Shown here: positions 6,930 through 14,712 of the stretch, piece by piece
Position numbering within the stretch: position 1 is the stretch's first letter
How the letters are laid out: every line of letters starts with the position of its first letter
Source of the DNA: an uncultured Lachnospiraceae bacterium
GTDB lineage: Bacteria; Bacillota; Clostridia; Lachnospirales; Lachnospiraceae
DNA length: 18,376 nucleotides
NCBI GenBank assembly: GCA_910579425.1
Contig: CAJTVL010000071.1
Location: 1-18,376 of the forward strand
Direction: 5' to 3'
Notes under the pieces: model-generated
Databases searched by the model: none
Told to the model about the DNA's origin: nothing
What the model saw: the letters and a program-made list of their open reading frames with translations, nothing else
Position numbers and translations under genes: made by a program

Positions 6930-7835
6930 TTATTTACCTTTTTTGTTTTTACATTCGTTCAGCTCTCTGAGCAACTCGCTGCAATCCTTCTGGACAGCAT
7001 CGTCCATGTTGAGAATGAGTGCGTGAAGCGACACATCTCTTGCAATACGAAGGCCAGCAATGTTCATGCCGGGCAAATATCTGTGGAATACTTCAAAACA
7101 ATCCTCGTTGTAGATGACCTCCTTAAGGGGAGAGTATTCCGAGATTATACCGGGCACGGCCTCCGGAATGACTTCATCGGGAGTTCCCTCCTCGTAAAGG
7201 TAGGCTGCAACATTGAAGTAATTGCCGTGACCGGGAATGATGTAGTCCGCGAGGGCAGCGGCTTTTTCCATGGACTTGCAGGAAAGGGGAAGATCTGCAG
7301 ACCAGAAGTAGCCCCGTTTTGCGTGGAAATACTCTTTTCCCATGACGGAGTCGCCGGCAGCAAGAATCTTTCCTTCCGGACCGTCAAAGAGGAGCCCGGA
7401 AAGCCCAAGGGAGTGGCCAGGAAGAGAAACCAGGCAAAAACCGGGAACCAGTTCTCCGCATACGCCAATCATACGGTCGATCTCCGTGCCGCGGACGCCG
7501 TCATACAGATCACGGTCTTCCTTAAGGTACCAAAGGTCTGCTTCCGGAAGACAGAGCTTTGCGTGGGGGAAAGCTTCCGTTCCGGTCCAGTGGTCCAGGT
7601 GATTGTGCGTGCAGTAAATGTAAGTCACTTCTTCCGGACGGATACCGGTCTGGTCGTAAAGTTCTTTCATCAGGAGCTCCGCGGGGAGAGATGGATCAAT
7701 GAGGATCACTCCATATTCACTCCGAACGGCAGTGCAAGTGGCGATGCAGGAATGAACAGCCTTGCCGCTGCTTTCGCCCCAGAATATGTTTCGGGTGAGA
7801 TGGCCGATGGTGATCAGATACCATTCATTTTTCAT
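6930..7835 (-). CDS. Metallo-beta-lactamase-fold hydrolase
   Basis: A 301-residue cytoplasmic MBL-fold protein. The metal site is complete: THNHLDH (His77, His79, Asp81, His82), His141 in PGHSLG, Asp162 in AAGDSVMG and His203 in IIPGHGNYF. This arrangement is typical of lactonases, glyoxalase II-like thioesterases and related enzymes. The N-terminus (EWYLITIGHLTRNIFWGES) is unlike beta-lactamases and carries no signal peptide. After about residue 215 there is an extra 85-residue helical part (YLYEEGTPDEVIPEAVPGII onward) that may cover the active site or make dimer contacts. The ribosome binding site GGGAGG overlaps the stop of the glycosidase gene, so the two are tightly linked. In this pathway a lactone, ester or carbohydrate ester may be the substrate; that is inference from context. 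Confidence 0.9.
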   Translation of the reverse strand: MKNEWYLITIGHLTRNIFWGESSGKAVHSCIATCTAVRSEYGVILIDPSLPAELLMKELYDQTGIRPEEVTYIYCTHNHLDHWTGTEAFPHAKLCLPEADLWYLKEDRDLYDGVRGTEIDRMIGVCGELVPGFCLVSLPGHSLGLSGLLFDGPEGKILAAGDSVMGKEYFHAKRGYFWSADLPLSCKSMEKAAALADYIIPGHGNYFNVAAYLYEEGTPDEVIPEAVPGIISEYSPLKEVIYNEDCFEVFHRYLPGMNIAGLRIARDVSLHALILNMDDAVQKDCSELLRELNECKNKKGK

Positions 7836-7852
7836 ATTAGTCCAATCCTCCC

Positions 7853-9838
7853 TCAGGCTTTGTAGTGGATCAGGTAGACCTTTGCATAGACAAGTTCCGA
7901 CACGGCCAGTACGCCTCCATCTGCTGGAACCTCCCTGCTTTCTTTAAGAGTCAGCTCCTCAATAGAATCGACTTCTCTGTGGAAGGTGAACAAAATTCCG
8001 TGTTGTGGTATGATCTCATCCAACATAACGCCGTTGTTTCCGCTCACGTTAATAAGATGGAGGCAGGCGGTATTGTCATCCAGCTTGTGGTAGGTAGTCT
8101 CAACGCTGGGATGAGCATTGGTCGTGTAGGGACGAATCTCGTGATCCAATGACATGGCATCCAGGATGTCAACAAGGGCTTTCCGGAATGCAGGATAGCC
8201 TTGCTTATAGTAGAGTTTGCCAATATCAAAGAGGACATAAGTGCTCTGCTCACTGAAAAGAGCACCGGGTGTGTCATTAAAGGTATGTCCGAAGGCACGT
8301 TCCGGAGGCCCGAAAGTGGCAGGATTTACCAACGGAAGAATACCGACCATGCCGTTTGCGTAAGCACCGGCTGCTTCCAGCCTTGGACCGTGCAGGTAGA
8401 GCCATTCCTGTTTCGGGAAAGAAGTAAAGAGGGACTTGGGCTCGGTACGGAAATAGGCGGCTTCGGTGATTTCCACAGTCTTTTCAGAAAGGGAAAAGAT
8501 GCCGAAACGCTCCCCAAGGAGCTCCGGATCTTCGGAGAGGCTTCCGGCGGTTGCAAGGATCTTTGCCCTGGTGTTCTTCAGCATGGAGCGGACTTTTTCG
8601 CTCTTAAACTTCCTGATGCCAGGAAGGATGACCAGGGAGTACTGCTCCATATCCACGCCGTAGTGATCAGCCTCCACATCAATCAGCGTGTCGAAGGGAA
8701 TATGTGCTTCCTTCAACATGCGGAAGATGCCGCGGAATTCCTCGGAATACCCAAAGCGATAGGGGGCCACCGGCTGAAGGAGGAGGATTTTGGCAGCTGG
8801 TGACAATTTATCATAGACATCCTGCCACTTTTCGTGAAAACCATAGATTTCTTCCACACCTTCCCAGTTGGAGGTGTCAGTATAGCCGTCAAAGGAACCG
8901 ATGATACACCAGTCCAGGTTGCCGCGATTCGCAATGTTCTCCATAAGGCGGATCCGATTCAGGGAATCGGGGACACCCATGAAACGATAACGTAGATCCA
9001 CGGCGTTGATGCAGACGTTGCTGGAGACTTTGTCGGCGAAAGTGTCTTCCACGCAGGCCACATTGTCGGAAGAATGATAGATCCAAAGCGGAAGGGGGCG
9101 ATCCACGGCGGTGTTGGACTCCATACGGATGATGTCGATCCCCTTATCGAAATAGGTACTGATTGCGACCTCTGGATGAGAGACCTTTACGAAGTCGTGG
9201 ATCTTCTCAAGGAGCTGGTTCACAGTGACACGCTTGAATTCCTCGTACTTGTGCCAGACGGGATCCTTGTGGTCTTCCTTAGCGGGAATCTCTTCCCCGT
9301 ACATCTCCCTAAATCTTCGGATGCAGTTCTCGCAGTGACAAAAGCCTATGTAACGACCGCTGTAGTCGTTGTTTGGATAGCCGAACATATTAAAGAAGAT
9401 ACCGTCTACCGGATACCGGTCAAGAATGTCCTTCAGGATCTCCAAGGTACAGTTCTGCTCGTAATCACTGTTTACGCAGGTGACTACCGTGTCATTGTAA
9501 TAGACGTGTTTTCCTTCTGCAGTATTCACGAGCCACTCGGGATGCGTCTTCTCAAAATCCACGTGAACCTTACTTACGTCAAAACGGGCGATCACCCGGA
9601 TGTTGTTCTCGTGGCATTTCGCCAGGAGTTCACCGAATTTATCTCCCTGCAGGAAGGGCGATTTTTTCTGACAGTCGAGCGTTGTCTGGCTAAATGCCGT
9701 AATGCCACCGCAGCCAAGCTGTACCACATTTGCATGGAGTTTTTTCAGCATAGCAACTTCGAAGTCCACATCCATGCCTGCGTCAATGTCCCGCAAATTG
9801 TTCTGAATCATGCGGTATTTGTGTTCTGTCCACCACAT
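7853..9838 (-). CDS. Cytoplasmic glycoside-hydrolase-like protein (GHL6/beta-galactosidase-trimerisation type)
   Basis: A 661-residue protein with no signal peptide. The first 340 residues look like a TIM-barrel of the hypothetical glycosyl hydrolase 6 type: ANVVQLGCGGITAF (36-49), ENNIRVIARFDVSK (77-90), HPEWLVN, RYPVDGIFFNMFGY (141-154), and the cysteine motif FCHCENCIRRFREMYG (166-181), common in these proteins and possibly metal-binding. From about 365 to 480 follows a Rossmann-like domain (AKILLLQPVAPYRFGY, YSLVILPGIRKF, ILATAGS) similar to the beta-galactosidase trimerisation/GATase-like domain. The C-terminal part includes TACLHLINVSGNNG, a beta-sandwich-like end. The position between transporter genes and metabolic enzymes suggests that it cleaves an imported oligosaccharide. 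The bond and sugar are unknown. The start has GAAAGGA eight bases before. Catalytic acids were not assigned. Confidence 0.82.
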   Translation of the reverse strand: MWWTEHKYRMIQNNLRDIDAGMDVDFEVAMLKKLHANVVQLGCGGITAFSQTTLDCQKKSPFLQGDKFGELLAKCHENNIRVIARFDVSKVHVDFEKTHPEWLVNTAEGKHVYYNDTVVTCVNSDYEQNCTLEILKDILDRYPVDGIFFNMFGYPNNDYSGRYIGFCHCENCIRRFREMYGEEIPAKEDHKDPVWHKYEEFKRVTVNQLLEKIHDFVKVSHPEVAISTYFDKGIDIIRMESNTAVDRPLPLWIYHSSDNVACVEDTFADKVSSNVCINAVDLRYRFMGVPDSLNRIRLMENIANRGNLDWCIIGSFDGYTDTSNWEGVEEIYGFHEKWQDVYDKLSPAAKILLLQPVAPYRFGYSEEFRGIFRMLKEAHIPFDTLIDVEADHYGVDMEQYSLVILPGIRKFKSEKVRSMLKNTRAKILATAGSLSEDPELLGERFGIFSLSEKTVEITEAAYFRTEPKSLFTSFPKQEWLYLHGPRLEAAGAYANGMVGILPLVNPATFGPPERAFGHTFNDTPGALFSEQSTYVLFDIGKLYYKQGYPAFRKALVDILDAMSLDHEIRPYTTNAHPSVETTYHKLDDNTACLHLINVSGNNGVMLDEIIPQHGILFTFHREVDSIEELTLKESREVPADGGVLAVSELVYAKVYLIHYKA

Positions 9839-9875
9839 CTTTTTTTCCTTTCAATGAATAAAAGTTTACAGATTC

Positions 9876-10862
9876 TTATTTCTTTCCGGAGAAACGATAA
9901 TAAGACTTATATACATTTCGAAGGGGCTCTTCATTGCGATAGTTCCTGATATTATCAAGAATTACCTTCAAAGACACTTCGTGCTTGTCGGGCTGGGGAG
10001 GGGTGACATGAGGGGTCATCACCACGTTCGGAAGAGTCCAAAGAGGAGACTCTTTTCCAAGAGGTTCCTGTTCGAAGGTATCAAGACCTGCGCCGGCAAT
10101 TTTCCCCTCCCGAAGGCACTTGATCAGCGCCGGTTCATCGATGATGGAACCTCTGGAGATATTGACCACGTAAGAGGTGGGCTTAAGGAGAGAAAGTCTC
10201 TCTTCATTGAGAAGATGGTAAGTCTCGTCGGTGAGTGCCACGGTGGAGATGATGAAATCGCTGGCAGTAAGGAGTTCTCTTAAGCCTTCTTCTTCATGAT
10301 AGATCTTGTCCATGCCATTAAGTTCGGTGGTGCTCTTTGCAAAGCCGATGGTGTTCATGCCCAGTGCCTTAAGCCTCGGAGCAAGTTCTCTTGCAATGCT
10401 GCCGCATCCAAGGATGCCAGCACTCTGGCCGAAGAGTGCCTTGGCAGTAGAGAGGAAAGGCATGCTGTATTCGCGCCTCTTTCTGCTCTCCCAGATATTA
10501 TTTACTTGATAATTCAGGGCAAGCATGAACATGATGACATGCTCGGAAAGAGCCTTGGAAGATCTGCCAGAGGAGCAGGTAACGCAGATCTCTTCTCTGT
10601 CTGCGAGAGCGGGACGGAAGAGGAAATCAAGACCTGCAGCATCGCAGTGAATCCAACGCATGTCAGGGCCAAGGTTCTCCACAAGACCCGACAGGCCTTT
10701 GCCCAAAATCGCAATTTCAGCATCCTTCAGATTTGCACGGATGGTATCCGAATCCGAAGCAGAGCAGCGGATGACGGTCGCAGCGTTAATGAGACGAACC
10801 ATTTCGTCAACTTCTGTTTCCGGGAAATCAATGGCAACGATGGCCTTATTTATTTCTTTCAT
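9876..10862 (-). CDS. D-2-hydroxyacid dehydrogenase (hydroxypyruvate/glyoxylate reductase-like)
   Basis: A 328-residue NAD(P)-dependent enzyme of the D-isomer 2-hydroxyacid dehydrogenase family. The cofactor-binding loop is GILGCGSIAREL (149-160). The catalytic triad of the family is complete: Arg237 (NISRGSIIDE), Glu266 (DTFEQEPL) and His285 (MTPHVTPP). The numbering is the same as I recall for E. coli GhrB. The substrate-side segment is IHCDAAGLDFLF (71-82) and the ligand loop SSGRSSKALSEHVI (97-110). Family members reduce hydroxypyruvate to D-glycerate, glyoxylate to glycolate, or other 2-ketoacids. Its operon with GarR and glycerate kinase makes hydroxypyruvate reduction a fair guess, but the substrate cannot be fixed by sequence alone. 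Its ribosome binding site AGGAGGAAG overlaps the stop of the upstream regulator. Confidence 0.9.
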   Translation of the reverse strand: MKEINKAIVAIDFPETEVDEMVRLINAATVIRCSASDSDTIRANLKDAEIAILGKGLSGLVENLGPDMRWIHCDAAGLDFLFRPALADREEICVTCSSGRSSKALSEHVIMFMLALNYQVNNIWESRKRREYSMPFLSTAKALFGQSAGILGCGSIARELAPRLKALGMNTIGFAKSTTELNGMDKIYHEEEGLRELLTASDFIISTVALTDETYHLLNEERLSLLKPTSYVVNISRGSIIDEPALIKCLREGKIAGAGLDTFEQEPLGKESPLWTLPNVVMTPHVTPPQPDKHEVSLKVILDNIRNYRNEEPLRNVYKSYYRFSGKK

Positions 10863-10876
10863 GATAGTTCTTCCTC

Positions 10877-12721
10877 CTAATTTAAAATAATGGGCTTCCC
10901 ATTTCTATATTCTGTAGGAGTAATTCCGTAATGGGTCCGGAATAACCTTGAGAAGTAACGGAAGTTGGAGAATCCGCTGTTCTCGGCAATCTCGCCTACA
11001 GAAAGATTCGTATTCTCGAGCTGACTCTTTGCATATTCCAGCCGCTTTACATTGACATACTCGGAAAAACCGATACCAATCTGACTCTTAAAGAGCCGGC
11101 TTATGGTGTAGTTGGAAACGTGGAGAGCATCGGCGACCATACTCTGACTGAGATTGGAATCCCGGAAGTTCTGATCGATGTATGTCCGAATACACTCGGT
11201 GGTCTGTACGCGGCGTTTATCCAGGTTCATGGCTTCCAGATCGTGCCGGATCTGCTCCTTATCCTTTGCGGCATCGTAGCAGGAGAGATAACTGTCCTTA
11301 AGGCAGTTCAGGTCATGGACCGGCTCGCCCTGGTGCAGTACTCTGGTCTCCTCGCAGAGGTCTGCGGTCGTTTTAAAGAGCCACTCTATAAATTCCTGCA
11401 GTTTTTCTTCTTTGATGAATACAACCAGCAGATAACGATCCTCTCCCAGAAGATCGTTGACGTACAGTCTCCCACTGAAGTTTGTGTTCACAGCGGAGCG
11501 AAGTTCTTCCTGTTCCTGTACGCGAAAGGCGGAAGACTTCAGGATGTATGTCTGATAAACGTGGTTCGAACCACTGGGAGTGCCGAGTCCCTCTGTGGGG
11601 AAGGGAACATCATAGACTAGGTTGTTCAAGATAGCGTCCATGATGATATTTTCCTGCTTGAGGATCTGCTGACTGCGGATATCCAGCTCATTCTGTATAA
11701 GAAGGAACTCATTGCCACTCTCGATTCCAAGTTTGGAAGTAATCCGGTGGACAGGACGATAGGCCAAGAATAAGGCAAGGCCTACCAACAAGAGCAGCAG
11801 TATGGAGAACAGATACAGGAAAATGACCACTTTGCGGTAATAGGAAGCAATATCGTCCTGCAGGGAACCTTTACCTACAAAGATCATATAGGTAATCTCC
11901 CACTTCTCGTCAGTCTTTGTGTAGATATTGCGGATATCCTGCCAATTAGGCTCCGATTCCGAAGCATAATAGAAGGCATCGGAATCAAAGTTGTCACTTG
12001 CAAGAGCCGTGGTGAACAGAATCTCGCCATCCTTGTCAAAAACATAGTAGTCTGTACCGCGCTCAGAGGCCTCTTTGCCAGCTTTCTGCAAATAAGTGTC
12101 CTTCCTGATGAGGTACAGGAGATTGATCTCGTCGTCATTCTTCCCGAAGCGGGCACTGTAGATAATTAGTATACTGGTGCTGCCGTCTGCTTCCTGCACC
12201 GGAACATAGGTAAGGTTTGGAATCCTGAAGTTTACGGAATGAAGAGCCGAAGTGATCTTTGACTCGTTTTCCTCATCGGTATAATTCAGGTTTTCTCTGG
12301 AGTACTTGTCAAAAGTGAACTGTCCCTGTTTGGTGATGACAATATCCAGTTCCGGATAGTACAGGCAAAAATCAGAGACCGGGAGATTGTAGTCCCGTTG
12401 GACCACCTGCATGACGCCAGGGTAAACCAGTGTGCTCTCTTCCAGTTCCCTGACACTATCATACAGGGAATTGGAAGGGCCACCACTATTCAGATACAAC
12501 TTGTAAGAAGTCGATTTTATGCAATTGATCTGTTCGGAAAAGTATGTGCTGAAGTCCTCAATGACATTGCTATAGTAAGCATTGTTGCTTTGCAGGAGCC
12601 GGTTGAAAGACTGATTGTGAAAAACGAATATACCAATCAGAACCGGTATGACAACGCACGAAATCACTGCCACCAGAAGGAACAAATATGAACGGTTGAG
12701 GAATCTTTTGATTTTCAGCAT
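10877..12721 (-). CDS. Membrane-bound AraC-family transcriptional regulator
   Basis: A 614-residue one-component sensor. Membrane helices are at about 12-34 (LFLLVAVISCVVIPVLIGIF) and 297-321 (KVVIFLYLFSILLLLLVGLA). The approximately 260 residues between them would lie outside the cell, with a Cache-like mix of strands (YYVFDKDGEILFTTA at 225-239). A cytoplasmic linker with coiled-coil character (340-370) and a variable middle domain lead to the AraC-type DNA-binding region at about 509-608, with two helix-turn-helix units: LSQSMVADALHVSNYTISRL and LSVGEIAENSGFSNFRYFSR, and the typical end RTHYGITPTEYR. The plan matches B. subtilis YesS, the regulator of rhamnogalacturonan genes. It probably senses an extracellular sugar and controls this operon; autoregulation is implied by its place inside the transcript. 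The start has AGGTG seven bases before. Confidence 0.92.
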   Translation of the reverse strand: MLKIKRFLNRSYLFLLVAVISCVVIPVLIGIFVFHNQSFNRLLQSNNAYYSNVIEDFSTYFSEQINCIKSTSYKLYLNSGGPSNSLYDSVRELEESTLVYPGVMQVVQRDYNLPVSDFCLYYPELDIVITKQGQFTFDKYSRENLNYTDEENESKITSALHSVNFRIPNLTYVPVQEADGSTSILIIYSARFGKNDDEINLLYLIRKDTYLQKAGKEASERGTDYYVFDKDGEILFTTALASDNFDSDAFYYASESEPNWQDIRNIYTKTDEKWEITYMIFVGKGSLQDDIASYYRKVVIFLYLFSILLLLLVGLALFLAYRPVHRITSKLGIESGNEFLLIQNELDIRSQQILKQENIIMDAILNNLVYDVPFPTEGLGTPSGSNHVYQTYILKSSAFRVQEQEELRSAVNTNFSGRLYVNDLLGEDRYLLVVFIKEEKLQEFIEWLFKTTADLCEETRVLHQGEPVHDLNCLKDSYLSCYDAAKDKEQIRHDLEAMNLDKRRVQTTECIRTYIDQNFRDSNLSQSMVADALHVSNYTISRLFKSQIGIGFSEYVNVKRLEYAKSQLENTNLSVGEIAENSGFSNFRYFSRLFRTHYGITPTEYRNGKPIILN

Positions 12722-12737
12722 CTAAACACCTGTGTAT

Positions 12738-13652
12738 TTATCCTTTCACGGAGCCAATAGTCACACCCTTCACGAAATATTTCTGAACAAACGGATAAAA
12801 GAAGAACAGAGGAACAACAGAAACCACGATGAGGGAGTACTTAAGGAGCAGCTTCATATTCTGAAGTGCAATGGCGGTCTCAGGGTCCATCATGTCTTCT
12901 GCAGAGAACTCGCCGGATACCAGCACATCCTTCAGGAAAATCTGCAGAGGATACAGTTTGTTGTCGCGCAGGTACAGGAACGCATCCATATAGGAGTTCC
13001 AGTGGCCTACTGCATACCAGAGAGTCAGAACCGCAATGATTGCCTTGGAAAGAGGCAGGACCACCTCGAAGAAGAAATGGAAGTCGTCACAGCCGTCAAT
13101 CCTGGCTGCATCTCTCAATTCGCCGGGAATATTCGTCCGGATGAAAGTTCTCGCGATAATCATGTTGTAAACAGTCATAGCACCGGGGATGAGAAGGGAC
13201 CAGACTGTATTCATAATTCCCAGGTTCTTAACAAGGATATAAGTCGGAATCATACCTCCGTTGAAAATCATGGTAAATGTGAAGTAAGCCATAATGGCTT
13301 TTCCACCGTAAAGATCCTTTTGTGCCATAGGATAAGCACAGAGTAAGGTCATGGACACATTGATGGCGGTACCCACGATAACATAGAAGATGGTGTTCCG
13401 ATAGCCGATCCAGACCTTCGAGTAGTTAAAGACCGCTTTATAACCATCCACACTGAAATCTACGGGCCAGAGGACGACCTTGCCGGCTGCCAGGGCGGCA
13501 GGGGAGCTGAAGGAAGCCGAAAGGATGTAGACGATGATGTAAAGAACCGTCAGTGTCAGAATTCCGATGACCAGGGCGCTGACTCCATAGAATACAAGAT
13601 CGCATCCTGTCATTTTATATTTCACTCGAGTAGTAACATTTCCTGATTTCAT
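12738..13652 (-). CDS. ABC sugar importer permease (LplC/YtcP-like)
   Basis: One of two inner-membrane permease subunits of a carbohydrate importer (CUT1 type). I choose the ATG at 13652, giving 304 residues, because GAGGA precedes it by eight bases. The alternative GTG at 13670 overlaps the previous gene and lacks such a site. About six membrane segments are visible, starting with YGVSALVIGILTLTVLYIIV (22-41). The EAA loop that contacts the ATPase is PGELRDAARIDGCDDFHFFF (176-195), followed by VVLPLSKAII. The end KYFVKGVTIGSVKG is typical of the LplC/YtcP group. It is translationally linked to its partner permease, with an 11-base gap. Substrates of this group are usually complex oligosaccharides. 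Confidence 0.94.
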   Translation of the reverse strand: MKSGNVTTRVKYKMTGCDLVFYGVSALVIGILTLTVLYIIVYILSASFSSPAALAAGKVVLWPVDFSVDGYKAVFNYSKVWIGYRNTIFYVIVGTAINVSMTLLCAYPMAQKDLYGGKAIMAYFTFTMIFNGGMIPTYILVKNLGIMNTVWSLLIPGAMTVYNMIIARTFIRTNIPGELRDAARIDGCDDFHFFFEVVLPLSKAIIAVLTLWYAVGHWNSYMDAFLYLRDNKLYPLQIFLKDVLVSGEFSAEDMMDPETAIALQNMKLLLKYSLIVVSVVPLFFFYPFVQKYFVKGVTIGSVKG

Positions 13653-13663
13653 AGTGATTTCCT

Positions 13664-14614
13664 CTACCACAGGCTGGTCTCGCCGACTTTGTTGGCAATT
13701 TTGTTTACAGTGACAATGAGGATCAGATTGATAATGGAGTTGAACATTCCGATGGCGGTGGCTAGAGAGAAGTTGGAGACGCCATTGCCGGAAAGGCCGA
13801 CTTCATAAACGTAGGTGGAAATAATCTGGCTTGCTTCCAAATTCAGTGGATTCTGCATCAGATAGATTTTTTCGAAGCCGATGCTCATGACCTGGCCTAC
13901 GCGCAGAATGAGCATGATGACCACTGTGGGCAGGATGGTAGGAAAGTCCACGTGGATCACCCTCTGGAAACGATTGGCACCGTCCAGCTGCGCAGCTTCG
14001 TGATAGGTGGGATCCACACCTGCCAGGGCAGCAGTGTAGATAATGCTGTCCCAGCCGAAATTCTGCCAGATGCCACTCCAGACATAGAGAGAGCGGAAGG
14101 CAGAAGGGTCACCTAAGATGTTGTTCGGAGTGTGACCAGTAATCGCCTGAGCAATAATGCCGTAGAGACCGGTATTGATATTGAAGATCTGCAGGATAAT
14201 ACCCACCATGACCGTCGTGGAAATGAAGTGGGGCAGTGTGACGATTCCCTGGATGGTCTTCTTTACCTTTCCGTCCGGCATACAGTTTGCCAGAAGGGCA
14301 AAGATGATTGGAAAAGGGAAACCTGCCAGAATTCCATAAAAGGAAATCAGCAGTGTATTCACCAGTACACGGCGGAACTGATAGGATTCGAAGAACTTAA
14401 TGAACCATTTAAAACCGACCCAGGGACTTCCAAAGATCCCCGTCCTTGCCTTATAGTCTTCAAAAGCAATGGCAAGGCCTGCCATAGGAAGATATTTGAA
14501 AATAAAGACATAAATCACCGGTAACAAAAGAAACAGATACATCTGCCAGTGACGCTTTAGCTCGACGACAAATCTTCTCTTTTTTACGGCTGTATTTCCC
14601 TTAAACTTACGCAT
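13664..14614 (-). CDS. ABC sugar importer permease (LplB/YteP-like)
   Basis: The first permease subunit of the importer, 316 residues. It opens with a basic cytoplasmic tail (MRKFKGNTAVKKRRF), then a first membrane helix at about 25-45 (MYLFLLLPVIYVFIFKYLP). Motifs typical of the LplB group are VGFKWFIKFFES (66-77) and LPHFISTTVMVGII (127-140). The EAA loop is at about 206-229 (EAAQLDGANRFQRVIHVDFP). About six membrane helices are present. The start at 14614 has AGAGGA before it. Its stop lies 11 bases from the next permease start. An intercistronic stem-loop separates it from the binding-protein gene. No ATPase gene is present; the usual solution in Firmicutes is a shared MsmX-type ATPase encoded elsewhere. 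Confidence 0.94.
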   Translation of the reverse strand: MRKFKGNTAVKKRRFVVELKRHWQMYLFLLLPVIYVFIFKYLPMAGLAIAFEDYKARTGIFGSPWVGFKWFIKFFESYQFRRVLVNTLLISFYGILAGFPFPIIFALLANCMPDGKVKKTIQGIVTLPHFISTTVMVGIILQIFNINTGLYGIIAQAITGHTPNNILGDPSAFRSLYVWSGIWQNFGWDSIIYTAALAGVDPTYHEAAQLDGANRFQRVIHVDFPTILPTVVIMLILRVGQVMSIGFEKIYLMQNPLNLEASQIISTYVYEVGLSGNGVSNFSLATAIGMFNSIINLILIVTVNKIANKVGETSLW

Positions 14615-14632
14615 ATCATTTTCCTCTTGAAC

Positions 14633-14679
14633 GGAGGGGGACGGCTCTTTTTTAGTTGATAAATGGAACCGTCCTCTCC
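14633..14679 (-). promoter_or_regulatory. Intercistronic stem-loop between binding protein and permease genes
   Basis: On the minus-strand transcript GGACGGTTC pairs with GAGCCGTCC (9 bp, one G-T pair), extended by GGAG/CCTC after a small internal loop, with an 18-base loop between. It has no T-run after the stem. This position is the usual place for a stem-loop that protects the binding-protein mRNA or partly stops transcription, so that more binding protein than permease is made. It ends about 18 bases before the permease start. Confidence 0.62.
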
Positions 14680-14712
14680 TTAAGTTAATTTCAACAAGTC
14701 TCTATAGATGAA

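Noticed and set aside
6015..7865. Two long plus-strand ORFs (about 280-293 codons) opposite garR and the MBL gene
   Set aside because: Both lie opposite genes with complete catalytic motifs; their translations show no family features.
8201..9949. Plus-strand ORFs of 200 and 291 codons opposite the glycosidase gene
   Set aside because: They are shadows of a 661-residue gene with strong domain motifs; no start signals.
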